A DNA stretch of 64,000 bases from Amborella trichopoda (GCF_000471905.2 NW_006497560.1:506112-570111); one strand, 5' to 3'; counted from the first letter of the stretch, positions 26,101 through 41,100 are shown. A program made the numbers and translations. Notes: generated from the letters alone by a model not told the origin.

Positions 26101-29100
26101 TGCATTCCCTTACCACTTCTTTCTTTCCTTGGCCATATTTTCTTTCCCTTCTTTTTTGTCTTTCCCTAATTTCGCTAATAAAAACAAAACCCTGATTTTC
26201 TATGCCCATGAATTTTCGAAACTGTCGAAATAGTTGCAGAAACTTTCTGTATTCAATTTAAAATAATTCTTACCCCTTGCTTCTCTGGTTGTGGATTAGT
26301 TTTAAATTTTGATCGGGATCAATTTTTATTTTGCTTATTTTGTTTAAGGATGGATTTCAATCTTTTACGGATGTGAAATCTTATCAGATAGGCATTAAAA
26401 TATATTCCAAAATTGCATGTTGATATTTTTTTCAAGTTTGTTTACTCAACTTTGTGGATGACACTCTTGTAAATTTATAGATAATTAATATTAGTTTAAT
26501 TTGAAATGTTCTCCAAAATGTGTTCTAGAGTATTGTAATCGAAGATTAGCTAGGGGGTGATCTTATTTTACATTAGTTTTATCTCAGAGCAAGTTGTGCT
26601 AGGGTTTGAGGTCTATTTTTAAATGGTTAGGGTCTGTCCCACAGTTTTTAGGGGTCCGTTAGGCTTTAATGTGCTGTCCCTTCGTTGCTTTGTCCCTTAG
26701 TTGCTGTCCTTCATTGCAAAGTACTTAGTTTTAGGTGTTGTCCTAGGGTTAATAGAGTTTGTAAGGGCTCTGTGTTGCTATCCTAGAGCTTCCAAGTTAG
26801 GAAATTTGTTCAAGTGGCTATCCAGGGTGTAGGGAGTGTCATTCTATAGGTCTTGGAACTTTACATCGGGTTTAGGCTAATTCATATTCTATGGCTGACT
26901 GAGACATGTGAACAACGGTCATGATCGAGACAGTGGTCGCGACCAAGGCTTAGGACGTGTTGAAGTATGGGGTGTATAGAAACAAACTACCCAACAATGG
27001 ATTGATCAACATTATGACGCCCTACTGCAGATTAGGGAGCAGTTGGCCTAGATTGCATAGGCTGTAGGTGTTAAGGTTGCATATCGCCCTAACCTCCTCA
27101 AGGACCTCATGAAGATGCTAGTATACGTGGTTCTAAGAGGAGCCAAGCACTAGATGAGGAGAAAGATGAAAAATATGAGGATGACTCTTATGAGGCACCT
27201 AGGCGGTACCATGGAGGATAGAAGATAGATGCTAGGGCGTTAGAAGGATCCCGAGAGTATGAGATTAAAGTTGATGTGGAGAACTATCGTGGACACTTGG
27301 ATCTCGATGAGTTCCTCGAGTGATTAGAGAGTTTCTATCACTTCTTTGAATGGAATGCTCTTCATGAGGATTGGAATGTGAAGTTTGCTACCTTGAAGCT
27401 GAACGGCTCTGCACTTAAATGGTGGAAGTGACTTTAAGAGAGTAGAGTGAGGCTGGCCAAGGAGAAGGTTAACAAGCTATTCGCTTTGAAGCAGAGCACG
27501 AAAGCTATGAGAGAATACACAAAAGAGTTTCACTTGTTGGTCGTGCGCAATAGTCTCCAGGAGTATGAGCCATGGCTCAATACGCTATCACGCTGTGTTA
27601 GTAGATCCATGATCAGGTTTAGCTTCTTACCTTATCAAGTGTTGATGATGCCTATCGACTTGCTTTGGAAGTTGATACACATCGTGAATGACCTATGGAT
27701 AGAAAGGAGAATCCTGAACGAGGGTCATCGAGTTCCTCTAGAAAAGCTCAAACAGTTGGATATGCTAAAGCTAGCACAACCTCTATAGCACCCACAACCA
27801 AGACCCCTACGGTTGGTGCTGGGACAAGACAAGGTATTCTTGGCCCCAAGCCACCAGATAACACTCTTAAATGCTTTAAGTGTGGAGAGGTGGGCCATGG
27901 ATAGCTGAATGCCCTCATAGATCATACAAACAGAGTAATTTGGAAGAACAAGTAGAAGATGAAGGTGGCTTGGAGGATGGAGTTGATCAAGGTGAGGGTG
28001 TAGTTAGTGACATACATGAGGATGATCCTGAGTTGATAATTTCCATAGATACCCGAGGGTAGACACTTGTTATCCATAGGTTGTGATAACTCCAAAGTCC
28101 TCGAAGTTGACGGGTGGTTATGGCATAGTATTTTCCATACTACTTGTACATCAGGAGGAAGTTGTGCATAATTGTCATTGCTAGTGGAAGTACTGAGAAC
28201 CTAGTTTCTCAAGAGATGGTCGAAAAGCTTCGCTTGAAGACTGTGAAGTTAGAACGGCCATATAACATCGCAATGTTTAAAATAGAAAATGAAATTTCGC
28301 GATGTCTTGTGGGTTTCTCGATTGGGACAACCTATAGGGATGTTGTCTGTTGCGATTTAGCTCCTCTCGAAGTGTCACATTTTGCTCGGCCACCCATGGT
28401 AATTTGATAGGGAAACACACCATGATGGTGAGAAGAATACCTACTCCTTCACTAAGGATAATAAAAAGATAACACTCCTTCACCAAAATGATGTGTTACA
28501 ACCTAGGATAGGGTAGTGAAATCTTAAATTCCTCAGGAGGAAGAGAGGAAAGCACCAATCGTTTCGAATAGAGTGCAGTTTGAGGACAAAAGTAAGGAGA
28601 TGCAGATAGTATACGCTCTTGTGGTGAAGGAAGTGGTCGAGAGTGCACCAAATCCACAAGAGGTTCACGCCCTCTTGGCAGAATTTAGTGAGCTCACTCC
28701 AAAAGAGCTTCCGGATGGTCTTCCTCTTATGAGGGAAATACAGCGTATAGATCTCATTCCTGAAGGCAGCCTCCCACATTTAGCCCATTATTGGACGAGT
28801 CCAACAGAGCATAAAGAGTTGCATAGGCAGGTCACCAAGCTGTTAAGAAAAGGACATATATGAGAAAGTTTGAGCCCATGCACAGTCCCCATACTTTTAA
28901 CTTTGAAAAAGGATGGTACCTGGAGAATTTGTGTTAATAGTCACGCAATCAACAAAATTACCATCAAGTATAGGTTTCCCATACCGAGGCTTGATGACAT
29001 GCTGTATAAGTTGAATGGCGCCCAAATTTTCTCCAAGATTGACCTCAAGAGTGGATACCATCAGATTCGTATTTGACCTGAAGATGGATTGGAAGATAAC

Positions 29101-32100
29101 CTTCATGACTCATGAGGGTTTTTACGAGTGGCTAGTCATGCCCTTTGATTTTTCCAAAGCACCGAGTGCATTTATGCATACGATGAACCAAGTTTTGCAA
29201 CCATTCATTGGAAGATTTGTGGTAGTATACTTTGATGATATTTTGAGATATATTATTAGCCGAGATGGTCATTTAGTACACTTGTCGTGAGTACTAGAGA
29301 TACTGAGGGAGAACAAGCTGTATTTCAACCTCAAGAAGTACAAAGTCTTGATCGGGAGTGAGATTTTTCTGGATTTATGTTGTTTCGGCCAGTGTTTTAA
29401 AATGTAGGATGCAGCCAAAAGCGTTGGGGCGTCGATGTGGCGATGCGGCTTGATGCGGTTCAGATGTGGGTGCATCGCGGTGTTGCAGTCAATAAATATA
29501 AAAAAATTCTAAAAAATCTAAAAAAATAGGTTAATGCATAGAAAAAAATATGGAGGTGATATATGTAATAGTAGGTATTTAGATTATTCATTAACTCCAA
29601 AAGTATTAGCTGTCGGAGATTCTGTATCCACTATCCCCTGATAGAAACTTGAAACTAGCTTCGTAAAACATTCAACAATCGATAACCATAAGCATAAATT
29701 TGCAATCAAAAACTTTAAAGTTACAAATTTTATAAACTCTTTAATTTTGAAAAGAGTCCATGAAGTTCATGAAGTTCTTCGACTCGATTTGTATACTTTT
29801 TATAAACTTTATAAATTTATCAAAATGTTGTAACTTTACGATATCAGAGCATGTTGAAGATCAATAAATTTTATAAACTCATTAATTTGTAACTTTATTG
29901 TATTAGTCCATGAAACTCTTTAAAGTTACAAATTTTATTTGAAAAGTATTGGGAAAAGTTCTTCGATTTGTAACTTTTCATCTTCTTGGACTTTTAGTTT
30001 GTAGTATCTTATATTACAAATCGAAGAACTTTAACAAATAAAATTTCCACACAATGTTTTTTTTTATTCAATCAATCCAATAAAAGCCACAGATATCGCT
30101 GAAAAAAGTTGTTTGGGTGGTTTAATACCCGTCCCAAATCCTTTCTCCCCCATTCTCAAAGGTCAAAATGACCTTATTGCCCTTGCACGAGGGGCACAAT
30201 TTTGAAAAGAATTGCAGACTGATTATGCGGACTGATGCGATCAATGCGGGATGCGGCTCTGATACTGACGCATCTCTCCAAACTGCATACGCAGTAAGGT
30301 GCGATGCGCTAGGTGTCGCATGGCACCTGATGCAGTTGCATATGCAGCGATGCGGTCGTATTTTAAAACACTGCTTTTTGCTGAAGGTATCAAGGTTGAT
30401 CCGGCTAAGGTGGAAGCCATCAAGAGTTGGCGGACCTTGAATTCCATTGATGATGTGCTCAGTTTTCATGGTCTTTCTTCATTTTATTGGAGATTTATCA
30501 AAAATTTTAGCATTGTGATTGCCCCAATTATTAATTGCATGAAGAAAGTGGCAGAAGAGAGTTCGAACTAGTAAAGCTGAGATGACAAGTGCACCGGTGT
30601 TAGTGCTTCTTGATTTTGAGAAGGTCTTTAAGGTAGATTGTGATACATCCCATGTTGGGATAGGGGCTGTTTTGAGCCAGGAGGGGCACCCTTTGGCCCT
30701 TTTTAGTTATTGAATGATTCTCGTTTTCATTTTTCGACGTACGATGTCGAATTTTATGCAACTGTTCAAACTTTGTTAAGAGGGTGTTCGTGTTGTATAC
30801 AAATCATGAGGCATTGAGATATCTTAACACTTAGCATACCTTAAATAATTGACATTTCAAATGGATCACATTCTTACATAAATATTCATTTACCCTTAAG
30901 CACAAATCTAGAGTTCACAATAAAGTAGTAAATGCCTTGAGTCGTCGGTCGTTCCTTCTCGGAACATTGACACATGCAGTAGTGGGTTTTGAGTCCCTTA
31001 AGGAACAATATGCTAATGATCCATACTTTGGTCATATATGGGGTCTTGTCACTCTAATGGCATAGATTCTATTTCCAAGTACTTCTAGGCCTGTTCTTCA
31101 TGATGGATATTTGGTCAAGCTAAGACTATGGTGTTGGTAGAGGAGAGGTATTTTTGGCCTACGTTGAGGTGTGATGTGAAGCGATATGTGGAACGTTGTC
31201 GCATTCATCAAGTTTTCAAAGTTCAGTCTCAAAATACTGGTCCCTATACTCCATTGCCCATCCCAGATGCTCCTTAAGAAGTCAACATGGACTTTGTGTT
31301 AGGTTTGCCTTGAATGGCTAGGAGGTATGATTCCATGTTTGTAGTGGTGGACCATTTTTGGAAATGGCCCATTTTATTCCTTGTCGAAACACCTATGATG
31401 CGACTCATGTCACAAATCTTTTCTTTAGACAAGTTGTTTGTCTTCTTGTTGTGCCTAAGTTGATGACCTCTGATCAAGATACTAGATTCTTGAGTCATTT
31501 TTTTGCAACCTAAGATCAACGACTAGCTAATCTTCGATTACAATTAGGACATGTTTTGAAGAACACTTTAAATTAAACTAATATTAATCATCTACAAATT
31601 CAGCTGAGTGTCATCCACAAAGTTGAGTAAACAAACTTGAAAAAAAAAATCAACATGCAATTTTGGAATTTATTTACAGCTTGGTAGTGTCATATGAGAT
31701 TTTGCATCCGTAAAGGACTATCATTAAAATCAGCTAAGTAAAAATTGATCGTAATCAAAATTTAGAACTAATCCACAACTCAGAGATAAGTAACGGGTAA
31801 TTTTAAATTTAAGCTGGAATGCATTTGCAACTATTTCGACAGTTTCAGATATTTATATAAAATTAGGGTTTTGTTTTTATATGCACAATTAGTGGAAAGC
31901 AAAAAAAAGAAAGAAGGGAAAGAAAAGATGATCGAAGGAAAGAAAGAAGCGAAACGTGAAAAAAAGAAAAGAACGAAGAAGAAGGGGGAAAGGGAAGGAA
32001 AAAAAAAAGTACAAGGAAATTATAAACGAGAGAAAGAATTAAGAATGGAGAGGAGGAAATTGAAGGGTACATTGGAAAGGATGGACCGTAGGAGGTGCTA

Positions 32101-35100
32101 CCAAGCCTTCTCTATAGCTTTCAATCAAGTTTCCAAGAAGCCCTTGCTAGGGTTTTCTTTCTTCACAAAATAAGTTCTCCAAAATAATGCATTTACGGGC
32201 TGGATGTGCCACTCTCACCTTATATACATATATATATTTTTTAAATGACTTGAAATATGCTTATCAAAATAAAGTAACTAAATGACCAAATTGCTCCTAA
32301 ATTCTCTACACAACCAAAAGATATAACTAAAGTAACTATAAGTGCAAATATCATTGGCTTTTCACTCTTAAAAAATAAAATAAAATAAGCTAAAACCCTT
32401 AATAAAGTAAATTGTCCAAAGAAGGTCATGATGCCCTCATCAGTTCCCTTTGGGTGGGGAAGAACTCGACTTTGTCGAGTATTCCTCCATGTAATGCTGA
32501 AAAAACCTCCCGTCTCCTCCGTAACTCATTGATGTAGAAAACTTGAGAAACAATAAAATCAGCTAGAAATCTCAGCCAAACGCATGCAATTTTTTGAAAT
32601 TTTGAGGATACTCTAAGGGTTTCTCCCCACTTAGGCTCAAGCCTTAGGCTTTCCTAGACAGTCTTTTTTTTTGAAAAGAGGAATATGTGAGTGCCTCTCT
32701 AGCCCATCCACGCCCCTATTTTATAATAAAAATTTATTGTTTTGGATAATATTTATCCATATAATTAACTTTTGATCAGAAAGTCGTAACTTAAGTATAA
32801 CTTGAAATTAAACTCCTCTCTTTAATTAAAACGTGGAAAAAAGTCCCTAAGTGGTCCAGCAATGAAATAAAAAAAAACAAAAATTTGAAATAGCCTCAAA
32901 AGCTGCCATTATCATCATCAGAGCTTTTTTCCAACTATCTGAGGTCAGCTACATGAATCCTGGTCCGTCATTCTGCTCTTTTAAGGACCATACCCTCTGT
33001 GAAGCCATAAGTTTTCATATCTTTCTCACTACTTCCAACCATGTCCTTTTGGGCCTGCCCCTTGCCTTTCTTTAGCCTTCCACTTGATCTAACTCGTACC
33101 TCATGACAAGTGTTGTACTTGGTCTATGCCATACACCACCGACCCAACTAAATTTACTTTCACTCCTCTTATCCCGTATTGGTGCCACAACTAATTCTCT
33201 TCAATGTATTCATTTCAAATTCTATCTCTTCTTGTTTTGTCACTCATCCATCTCATCATCCTCATCTCAGCTACACTCATTATATGAGTATGTTGGTTCT
33301 TGACTGCCCAATATTCCACCCCACAATGCAAAGTTGGTCTTGCAGTTGTCTTATAAATTTTTTCACTTCAACTTCATTGGTATGCGGCGGTTGCATAAAA
33401 CTCCAGTTGCACATCTCCACATCGCCTACCCAACTCTAATTCTATGTGGGACATCTTCCTCAATCTCTCTATTTTCTTGGATTATCGACTCAAGATATCA
33501 AAACTGTGATATCTTGCTCTTCCAAGATATTTCTTGGAAGACTACCAAAAATAGAACATTCAAGCTATTCTTGCTCTTCTTGTTCTTTGAAGCCCTCCTA
33601 GGGCTTTTGATGTAGAGAACTTGAGAAACAGTAAAATCAGCAAGAAACCAGCTAGAAATCTCAGCGAAACGCATGCACTTTTGAGGAACCCTAAGGTTTT
33701 CTCTCCACCCAGGCACAAGCCTAACCATTTTCTAATCATCTCCTAAAATCCTAACAAGTGTATAAAACTATGTAGTCCCAAAAAAACTTAAAACCCTAAA
33801 AGAATAACGCTAGAAAATTCGAAAATACATCCGTAAAGTTTAACAAGTCAAATTCAAAAAGAAAGAGAGGCATCTTGTCTTGCATCACACTATTTTGCAA
33901 ATTAACAAAAAAATGCCTCTTATTTTTAAAACATAGACCCTTCTTTGACAAAAATATAATCGAGAAATCTTTTGAAAAAAACTTTATAAGTCCCCTTTAA
34001 CTTCTTTTAGCTCCAGCTATGACAACTATGACACTATTTTCCAATTCTAGAAGTATAGATTTCAAATATGGGATTATAAACCACAATGAACCTTTTAGAA
34101 AATAAAAATTATTGCTTAAAATTATTTTACTGAGATTATAAGATATTTCTTAAAATTAAAACTCCTAGTAATGAATTCAAAAATATTTTTTATTGTTATC
34201 TGAAGCAGGTATTATTTTTAAAATAGTTTTATAAATTTGAATACGTTTTAATTATTTTATTAACACTAAATTGGCAATTTGGTAAAATGTCCAGTATATG
34301 CATTATTGGAAAAGGCGATTTAGTAAATATGACGTTCCCTCAAGGTGGGACACATGGACACCTAAAGTCAAGAGTGACCCCTATTACATCTACTTTGTCA
34401 GCTGGTGGTTCTTGACATTTTTTTCACTGTAGTGATATATTTTTAAGGGAAATTGAGGTAAATATCCTTTAATTTTTGTGGCATTTAAAAAAGGAAAAAG
34501 TTCATATAAGTGCAAGGCTCTAAACAATAAAATTAGGGTGCACCTCAAAAATTTCATTTGAAGAGGTTGTTTTGATGCTCAAATATTCTCAGATTGATTA
34601 TCTCGACCTCAAGATGCATGGACAGGAGAAAAAAATAGATTTCAAGTTTTGGAAATACTGCATTTGGTAATGCATGTTTGGATCGTCAATTTTCTTCAAG
34701 TTTTCATCGATCTACACTATTTTTTAAGCTTTAAAATTTATAGTTAGAGATGAAAATATATTTTATGGCTATCACAAAGATTTCCAGTACGGTAACTACA
34801 TTTCTCGACAGTATTTGAAGGTGCACTTAACTTTGATTGTTTAGAGCCTTGGCTTTATTCAAACCGCCCCCTTTAAAAAATATCCCCTATTTTTCATATT
34901 TTACACTCATGTTCCTTGTTTATCTTTTCTTATTTCTTTCCAAAACAATCTGGTTCGGAAGTTGGAGTTCTGAACTAATGTCTTTTTATTTTGAATGACA
35001 TCAGTTCGGAATTTGACGTTTTTAACCGTTTAATTTTCTAAAATATTGGTTTGGGACTTCAATTTCTGAACCAATATGTCACTCAAGAAAGAAAAGACAC

Positions 35101-38100
35101 CGATTTAGACCTTGGAGTTCTGAAATGGGGGTATTGGGAGAAATTAGATAAAGAAAAAAACAAAGGAACATGTGCTTAAAATTTGAAAAAATGCGGGACA
35201 TTTTTAAATATCACAAAAATTAAAGGAGTACTTTAGTTTTTCAAGTTTAAAATTTTTTCTCTAGGTACTTATATTTTCTGTTTTCATCAATTTTTGGTTG
35301 AACACTATCATTTCCTTTATATAACCTGTTAATGGTGTAAAGTCGAACCGATCTGCCTCATTTCTTTATATTATGGCAGTTTTAAATCTTGCTTCAAACT
35401 TGATAAGAAGGTTGGTCATCATTGTAACTTTGGCATTATCGTCTCAATGATTTTTGTCTATGTAGATTCTGAAAGTTACGATGTATTTGCTTAATGTTCC
35501 TTAGGCTCTAGGAGGTCTTAGGCAGACTATTGACATGGATACACACACGTCTATGGTTTTTGGTGTGTGCCAACAGACCAGGTACCCATATCTAACATTT
35601 TAGAAACTTACACTCTTCTTGGTAAAGCTCTTTTGGTTTTAACTGTCATTATAGAAGTACTTAAATATGAAATGAAATGCCTCCTTCCCCTTTATCTAAA
35701 TATGATCAAATGTGTCATATATGGAAGGCAACGTTTGGTGTCGGTGTTTAAGATACTCGTATCCAGCTCTAACATACACATCCGTGTCTTTGTAACATAG
35801 GTTGTCGCTCATTACGGCTTTACAGAGTAACAGCATAAACTGAGGCCTGCTACCTATAGCTGTTGGTGTATGATATATATTCGTTCATGTTGGTAAACAG
35901 GATCTGCTGCTGGATGGGGTCGATATGATGATGCAGCTGTAGTTAAGGTATGACGGTTTATTCGAGTATACATTTCAATTGTAATAGCATGATCTTATTG
36001 CAGCAAGCTATGTGGACCTTATTTGGTGTTTCACAAACTTCATTTTACTTCTTTGGGAGTCCTATGCATTGAAATTATATAGATGTTTGTCATAATAGCT
36101 CAAGACCTCCAGTTTCTGATAAGACGTGAATTATGAAATGCCTAGTTCTTCAGCTAAATCTTATTGATTTGTTCATATAATGAAATATGTTTAGATATCA
36201 GATCTTCCCTTTTCAAGAAAAACAGGACATGCCTATCATTTCGAGGGACTAGACTTGCAAATTGTATACATTCGTGGTTGAATTTAAACTGGGGCTCTTT
36301 CATCTGGATAAAACTTTCTAATATCCAATGCCACTTAAATGATCAATGAGTGATGGATTTTGAAGCACTTACTTTACCTTTCTCCCAATGTTAACTTCAG
36401 GACAGGTAATTAAACTGCCGTACAGCTATGCATTGAGTGAGTTGTGCCCTTAAATGGTACTTGGCTAGATGCACCCTCTGCTTTGCCAATGTGCATGGAA
36501 ATGCCTTTGTGTGGATAAAAGTATTCAATATTTCTGGAAGTTTTACAACATTTCTGCTGGTCTCTGGCTCTCTTTGAATTATGAGAAGAGAAATGTGATG
36601 CCGTATACCTCCATCATTGTGTTATCTTGAACGGTTTTTTTCTTCAACTTAGTGAGAGATTGACAATGTAATGGACATCAAAATATTAGACTGGAAAACA
36701 AAAAATTTTATATTTGTATTCCTTTCTTTTTCACTGAACAAGCATGACCCCTCAATCTGGGAAAGAAAAAAATAATCCATGCTACTAGTCTTTAGGGAAA
36801 CACTTGTAAATATTTGATATCTAATAAGAGCTTCCCATTTCATTCAAAGGTTTAAGTGATTTCATTAAACATAATTTTCGGTTGCAAGTTTTTCAATATT
36901 CCTTTGTCATGCCATACTTTCACTTGTTTTCCATATACTTATCAGCCAAAATAGTAATTACATTACTTTCTTATATTGGATGGTTTGAGAAACTTGAATT
37001 GCCAACTTCTAAAATGCTGGGAATAGTGTTGGATTCATTCTTAGCCCTCATGTTCAGGGTTCTACAAACATGGCCTTTCTGCCCTTTTCTGACCAATACA
37101 TTATGCAATCCTTATGCATCCCCAATTAGTCCTGTGACTCACTATTTGAAAATTTGTCTCATTTATCTAATTTTGTTCGAGATTCACTATGCTACATTAG
37201 GATTACTGTCTTATCCCAAAACTTTGTTTGAGTGATGCTTATTTGGAAACCAGGTGAGTGATTTATATAAACTCCCTGATGTAATGATCTATGAAGGAAT
37301 CATTTCTATGGAATAATTGCCATCCCTTGTGGCCTAGCAAGAAGATGCAATCACACACTTTTATTTTCACTGAAGAGATTTTGTAGCCATAAATTAAAGA
37401 CAAAGTTAGTTATTTGTCATTTTTTTTTTCCAGTTGTACAAATGCAGTACAAGCCTTTTTTTTCGTTATGAGGATTATGTATATAAATTTCGTACCACGT
37501 TACTATTTATTGTTTTAATTATACTATTTAAATGCATCTAAATGGTGATCTGGCATGTAAAGAAGTAAATATTTTGTTGCTTTCACAATTTTGGTGCCTA
37601 TATAGGTCTATGAGAAATTCACTGGAGTTAGTGTCGAAGGAAGACCTCCTATTCTTAAGAAAGATGAGGTCCTTAGATATCTTCCTACAAAGTGGCCAGA
37701 TGATCCCATTGAAGAAATTCAGAATTTGAAACGTCAAACTTCTTCGAAAGTCCTCGTAGTGCTGGATGATGACCCAACTGGCACTCAAACGGTTCATGAC
37801 ATTACAGTTTTAACTGAGTGGTACACGCTGCAATCTGTGCTTGTTAAGATTCATGCATTTCATGTATAGATCTTTCTGTTATGACTTCGATATCTATAAA
37901 TTTGTAAGGTTTTAGCATTGATCTACAAATGAGTAATCGAGCTGATTTGGTTCTAAATTAATTTTTTATTGGAAATCATTATGCATTTGACTTGCTCATT
38001 ATCCTGACTTTAGGAGAAAACAGCTCAGTATTGCAAGCAATCTGTTGATTTTCCCACAATGGGGACATCCTACCTTATTTAGAAAGCCTTGCCTCTTGAC

Positions 38101-41100
38101 TTTATCAAGGGTGCATTGTGCATGGGTTCCTCATACCACCATAGTCTATGTTTTTTATTTTTCCCAATTCTTTCCTTACAATCAAGGCACTGAATACTAG
38201 GCATGCTCGCTTAGAACTCAACTCAGAAAATTCATCAAGGAGCTTCATTTGATGTTCATCATGTTTTTTCCAGCAGAATTGGGACGGATTCACCAGAGTA
38301 ATTTAGCTTGGATAGATTTGCAATGTGAGCATGCTAAACAGGTCTGTAGCATCAGGTCTGGCATATAAAATGCACCCACTTAACCTAAATCTTCCATTAG
38401 ATATACACAATTGGCCTGACAAACACTACAAATTTGTGACAGCGAGAAATTCTCTCTTTTCCTAAATCATCATCCTCTCCATTTTCCATTCTAGCAGTAA
38501 GGTTGTTTATGATCCTGTAAAATTTCCTTAAAAAATTTGTACAAATGCCATGGTTTTTGGCATTCACTTTTCTTGCTCCTTCACATTCTTTGAATCTCCT
38601 TTGATTGCCATTTTCCTCCGTTTAGCATCCAAGCTTTTCAAAACAGTCAACTATGCTAAAACCTCATCCTAGTATGATTCACAATTGGGTATAGGACCTG
38701 ATAAGTTTAACAAAACGTGCCATCTTTGATCCTTAATGATCCCTCCATCACCAGTCAGACCTTGGCTACCCCGAGCACTCCCATTAAAATTTAATTTCAC
38801 TACATCTTGTTAACTTCAGTAGTTTCTCCATAACTAAAGAAATCCAATGGTTGTAATAATCAGCTATTGAATGTGTTAAGAATTCTTCATCGTTCTTGCC
38901 AACAAGATATTGTTTGATATTATTCTGTTATTTATCCAGCATACCAACTGGTACCGTGACCATAAAATTGCAATCATTGTAAATCCCCATATAATAGCTC
39001 CAGTTTTTGGCAGTGGGGGATAGATCCATTTGCCTAATATCTATTTGGAGTTTACCCATTGTGAGTTAAAAATACAGAGACAGAAAATAAAGGATGAAAA
39101 AAGAAGAAAAAAGTTGAAGGTTTAGAGAAAGGGTGAGGCTTTGAGAAAGAAGAGATAGAAGAGAGAGATGGCGAGAATGAGAGATTGTTACGTTGAAATG
39201 AGATAGAGGGCGAGGCAGTCATGGTGGTTTATTATTAGCCCACATGCCCCTCTCATCCCTTCTATAATAGTAAATTATGCAGATATAGTTGTCGTCCCAT
39301 GATGGGTGTCTCTTGAAGAGTAAGCGATTTGAGCAGCTTTTGTCGAGCCTCTACACCCAATAACCATCAAGGTTCTTGTCGCTCCCAATTTGCAAAGAGA
39401 GAATGTCTCCCTTGATGCTCAAAAGATACATCATTCCTGCATCCCTGGCTAGAGCACCATCTGGTACCACCCCTAACCTATCTTCAAAAGCCCGCTTAAT
39501 CATTTAGCCGATAAGGTAAACTTGCAGCCCTCATAGACAGTTGGGTAGCCTTGGGTGACCTATGGGCAGAAACTGCTTATTTGCACTAAAGAACTATGAG
39601 CGTCCCCTTTGCATGGAATGAGGCCCCCTAACCGGGGTTACACTGGCTCGTCTGAGTGAATCTCCGAGCCAAAGAATACCCTAGTAGGCTGCATGCAGTA
39701 TATACTTCGCAATTATCTCAGTCATCTCTCAATACCCTTGAAAGAGTTCCTATGACTTTCAGGTGGCGCCAGCCATCAACAGGCTCATTATCATAGATGG
39801 TGGTATTCGAGGGGATAAATTCATCATATATTTTCCCTAAAAATGAAGAGTCCCCTAATGAAGTGCATATCCAATAGAGAGATATAGGCCTTGCCATGAT
39901 CCATTTGGAAGTTGTTCGACTCCAAGTCTCCAAGAAAGCTGTGATCATGTTGGAGCAACGACCATAGAACCACGTGAAGCATTGGCATGCTACGATCAAG
40001 AAGGTCTTCCTTAATGTATCTTTAATTCACCCCAAATCATCGGCTAACCATGAGTAGTGCCCGTGGAGATACTGATGCTTCTCGTGTGATCTCAAGCCAT
40101 AATCTTACTATTAAAAGAACTTGCTGGGAACTAACCTCTTATCCAAGATAGGCAAATCTCTACTTGAGTCCACCTCCCTGTGATGATAACGAAATAGGGC
40201 CTTGCTATCCCTGCTCAGGTCCACAAGGCCCTCATCATAGCCATACATCTTAAACCTCACAAGCAGAGATGTCTAAGTGATTCTTAAAGGTCATGTCAAC
40301 TGCAGGTTTGGAGCAAATTGTCTCAAAGGCATAGCCATACGTCTTAAACCTCACAAGCAGAGATGTCTAAGTGATTCTTAAAGGCCATGTTAGCTGCAGG
40401 TTTGGAGCACAACGTCTCAAAGCCCTATATCGCAAAAGGAAAGCCCTTGAACAGCTCATGAGGGTGCAACTGCAATCCACTTCAATCATGGAATCCAATC
40501 TAGAACTGAGATCTGGAGGGACGAGAGAAACTCACTTTCTTTAAAGTGATAGACGCCCCCCAACTTGGAAAAATTCTAAGATGTAATTCGGTACTAGCGG
40601 TCTCACTCCCATGATACAGTCAGATCGGATTAAAAAACCTTGAGTAAAGTTTAGTTGATATTCAATTTGAATAAAGTTTATTTTTGGCAGTAAGTTATTA
40701 TGATCCTAGATCCTAGATTGTAGTAGGCTTATTGATTAAAAAAGCAGTCCGCCTAGCACCTAGGTGGGCTAGGGGGCCTAGGCGCAACGCCCAGGCTTAG
40801 GCGCCCACTTAAAAACTCTAGGCGAGCACCTAGTACCCCACCTAGGCAGGTGCCCATGGTACTGTTCCTGGGCGCCTAGTACCCCACCTAGGCAGGTGCC
40901 CATGGTACTGTTCCTGTGCGCCTGCCTAATACCCCACCTAGGAGGGCCGCCCATGGTACCTAGGTAGGCACCCAAAGGACTGCATCCGCCTAGGTGCAAA
41001 AGTACCTATCAAGTGGGGTACTTTTGGTGTTTTTTTTTTGAATTATAAGAATACATGAATATGCATTTTTAATGCAAGATCTAGACCTAAAACTTGATTA

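Noticed and set aside
25923-26209. Ser/Phe/Pro-rich + frame and its Arg/Lys/Glu-rich complement
   Set aside because: Product of the CT-rich leader in the LTR; the same stretch recurs reversed at 31871-32173.
30122-30571. Several overlapping frames of 68-115 residues
   Set aside because: They come from the GATGCG-rich end of the hAT-type element, and the part after 30382 is Gypsy RT.
37528-37797. 89-residue minus-strand frame
   Set aside because: It is the shadow of exon 10, which has clear kinase motifs on the + strand.
40778-40999. Gly/Arg-rich repetitive minus-strand frame
   Set aside because: The repetition follows the 46-50 bp DNA tandem repeat in a non-coding element.
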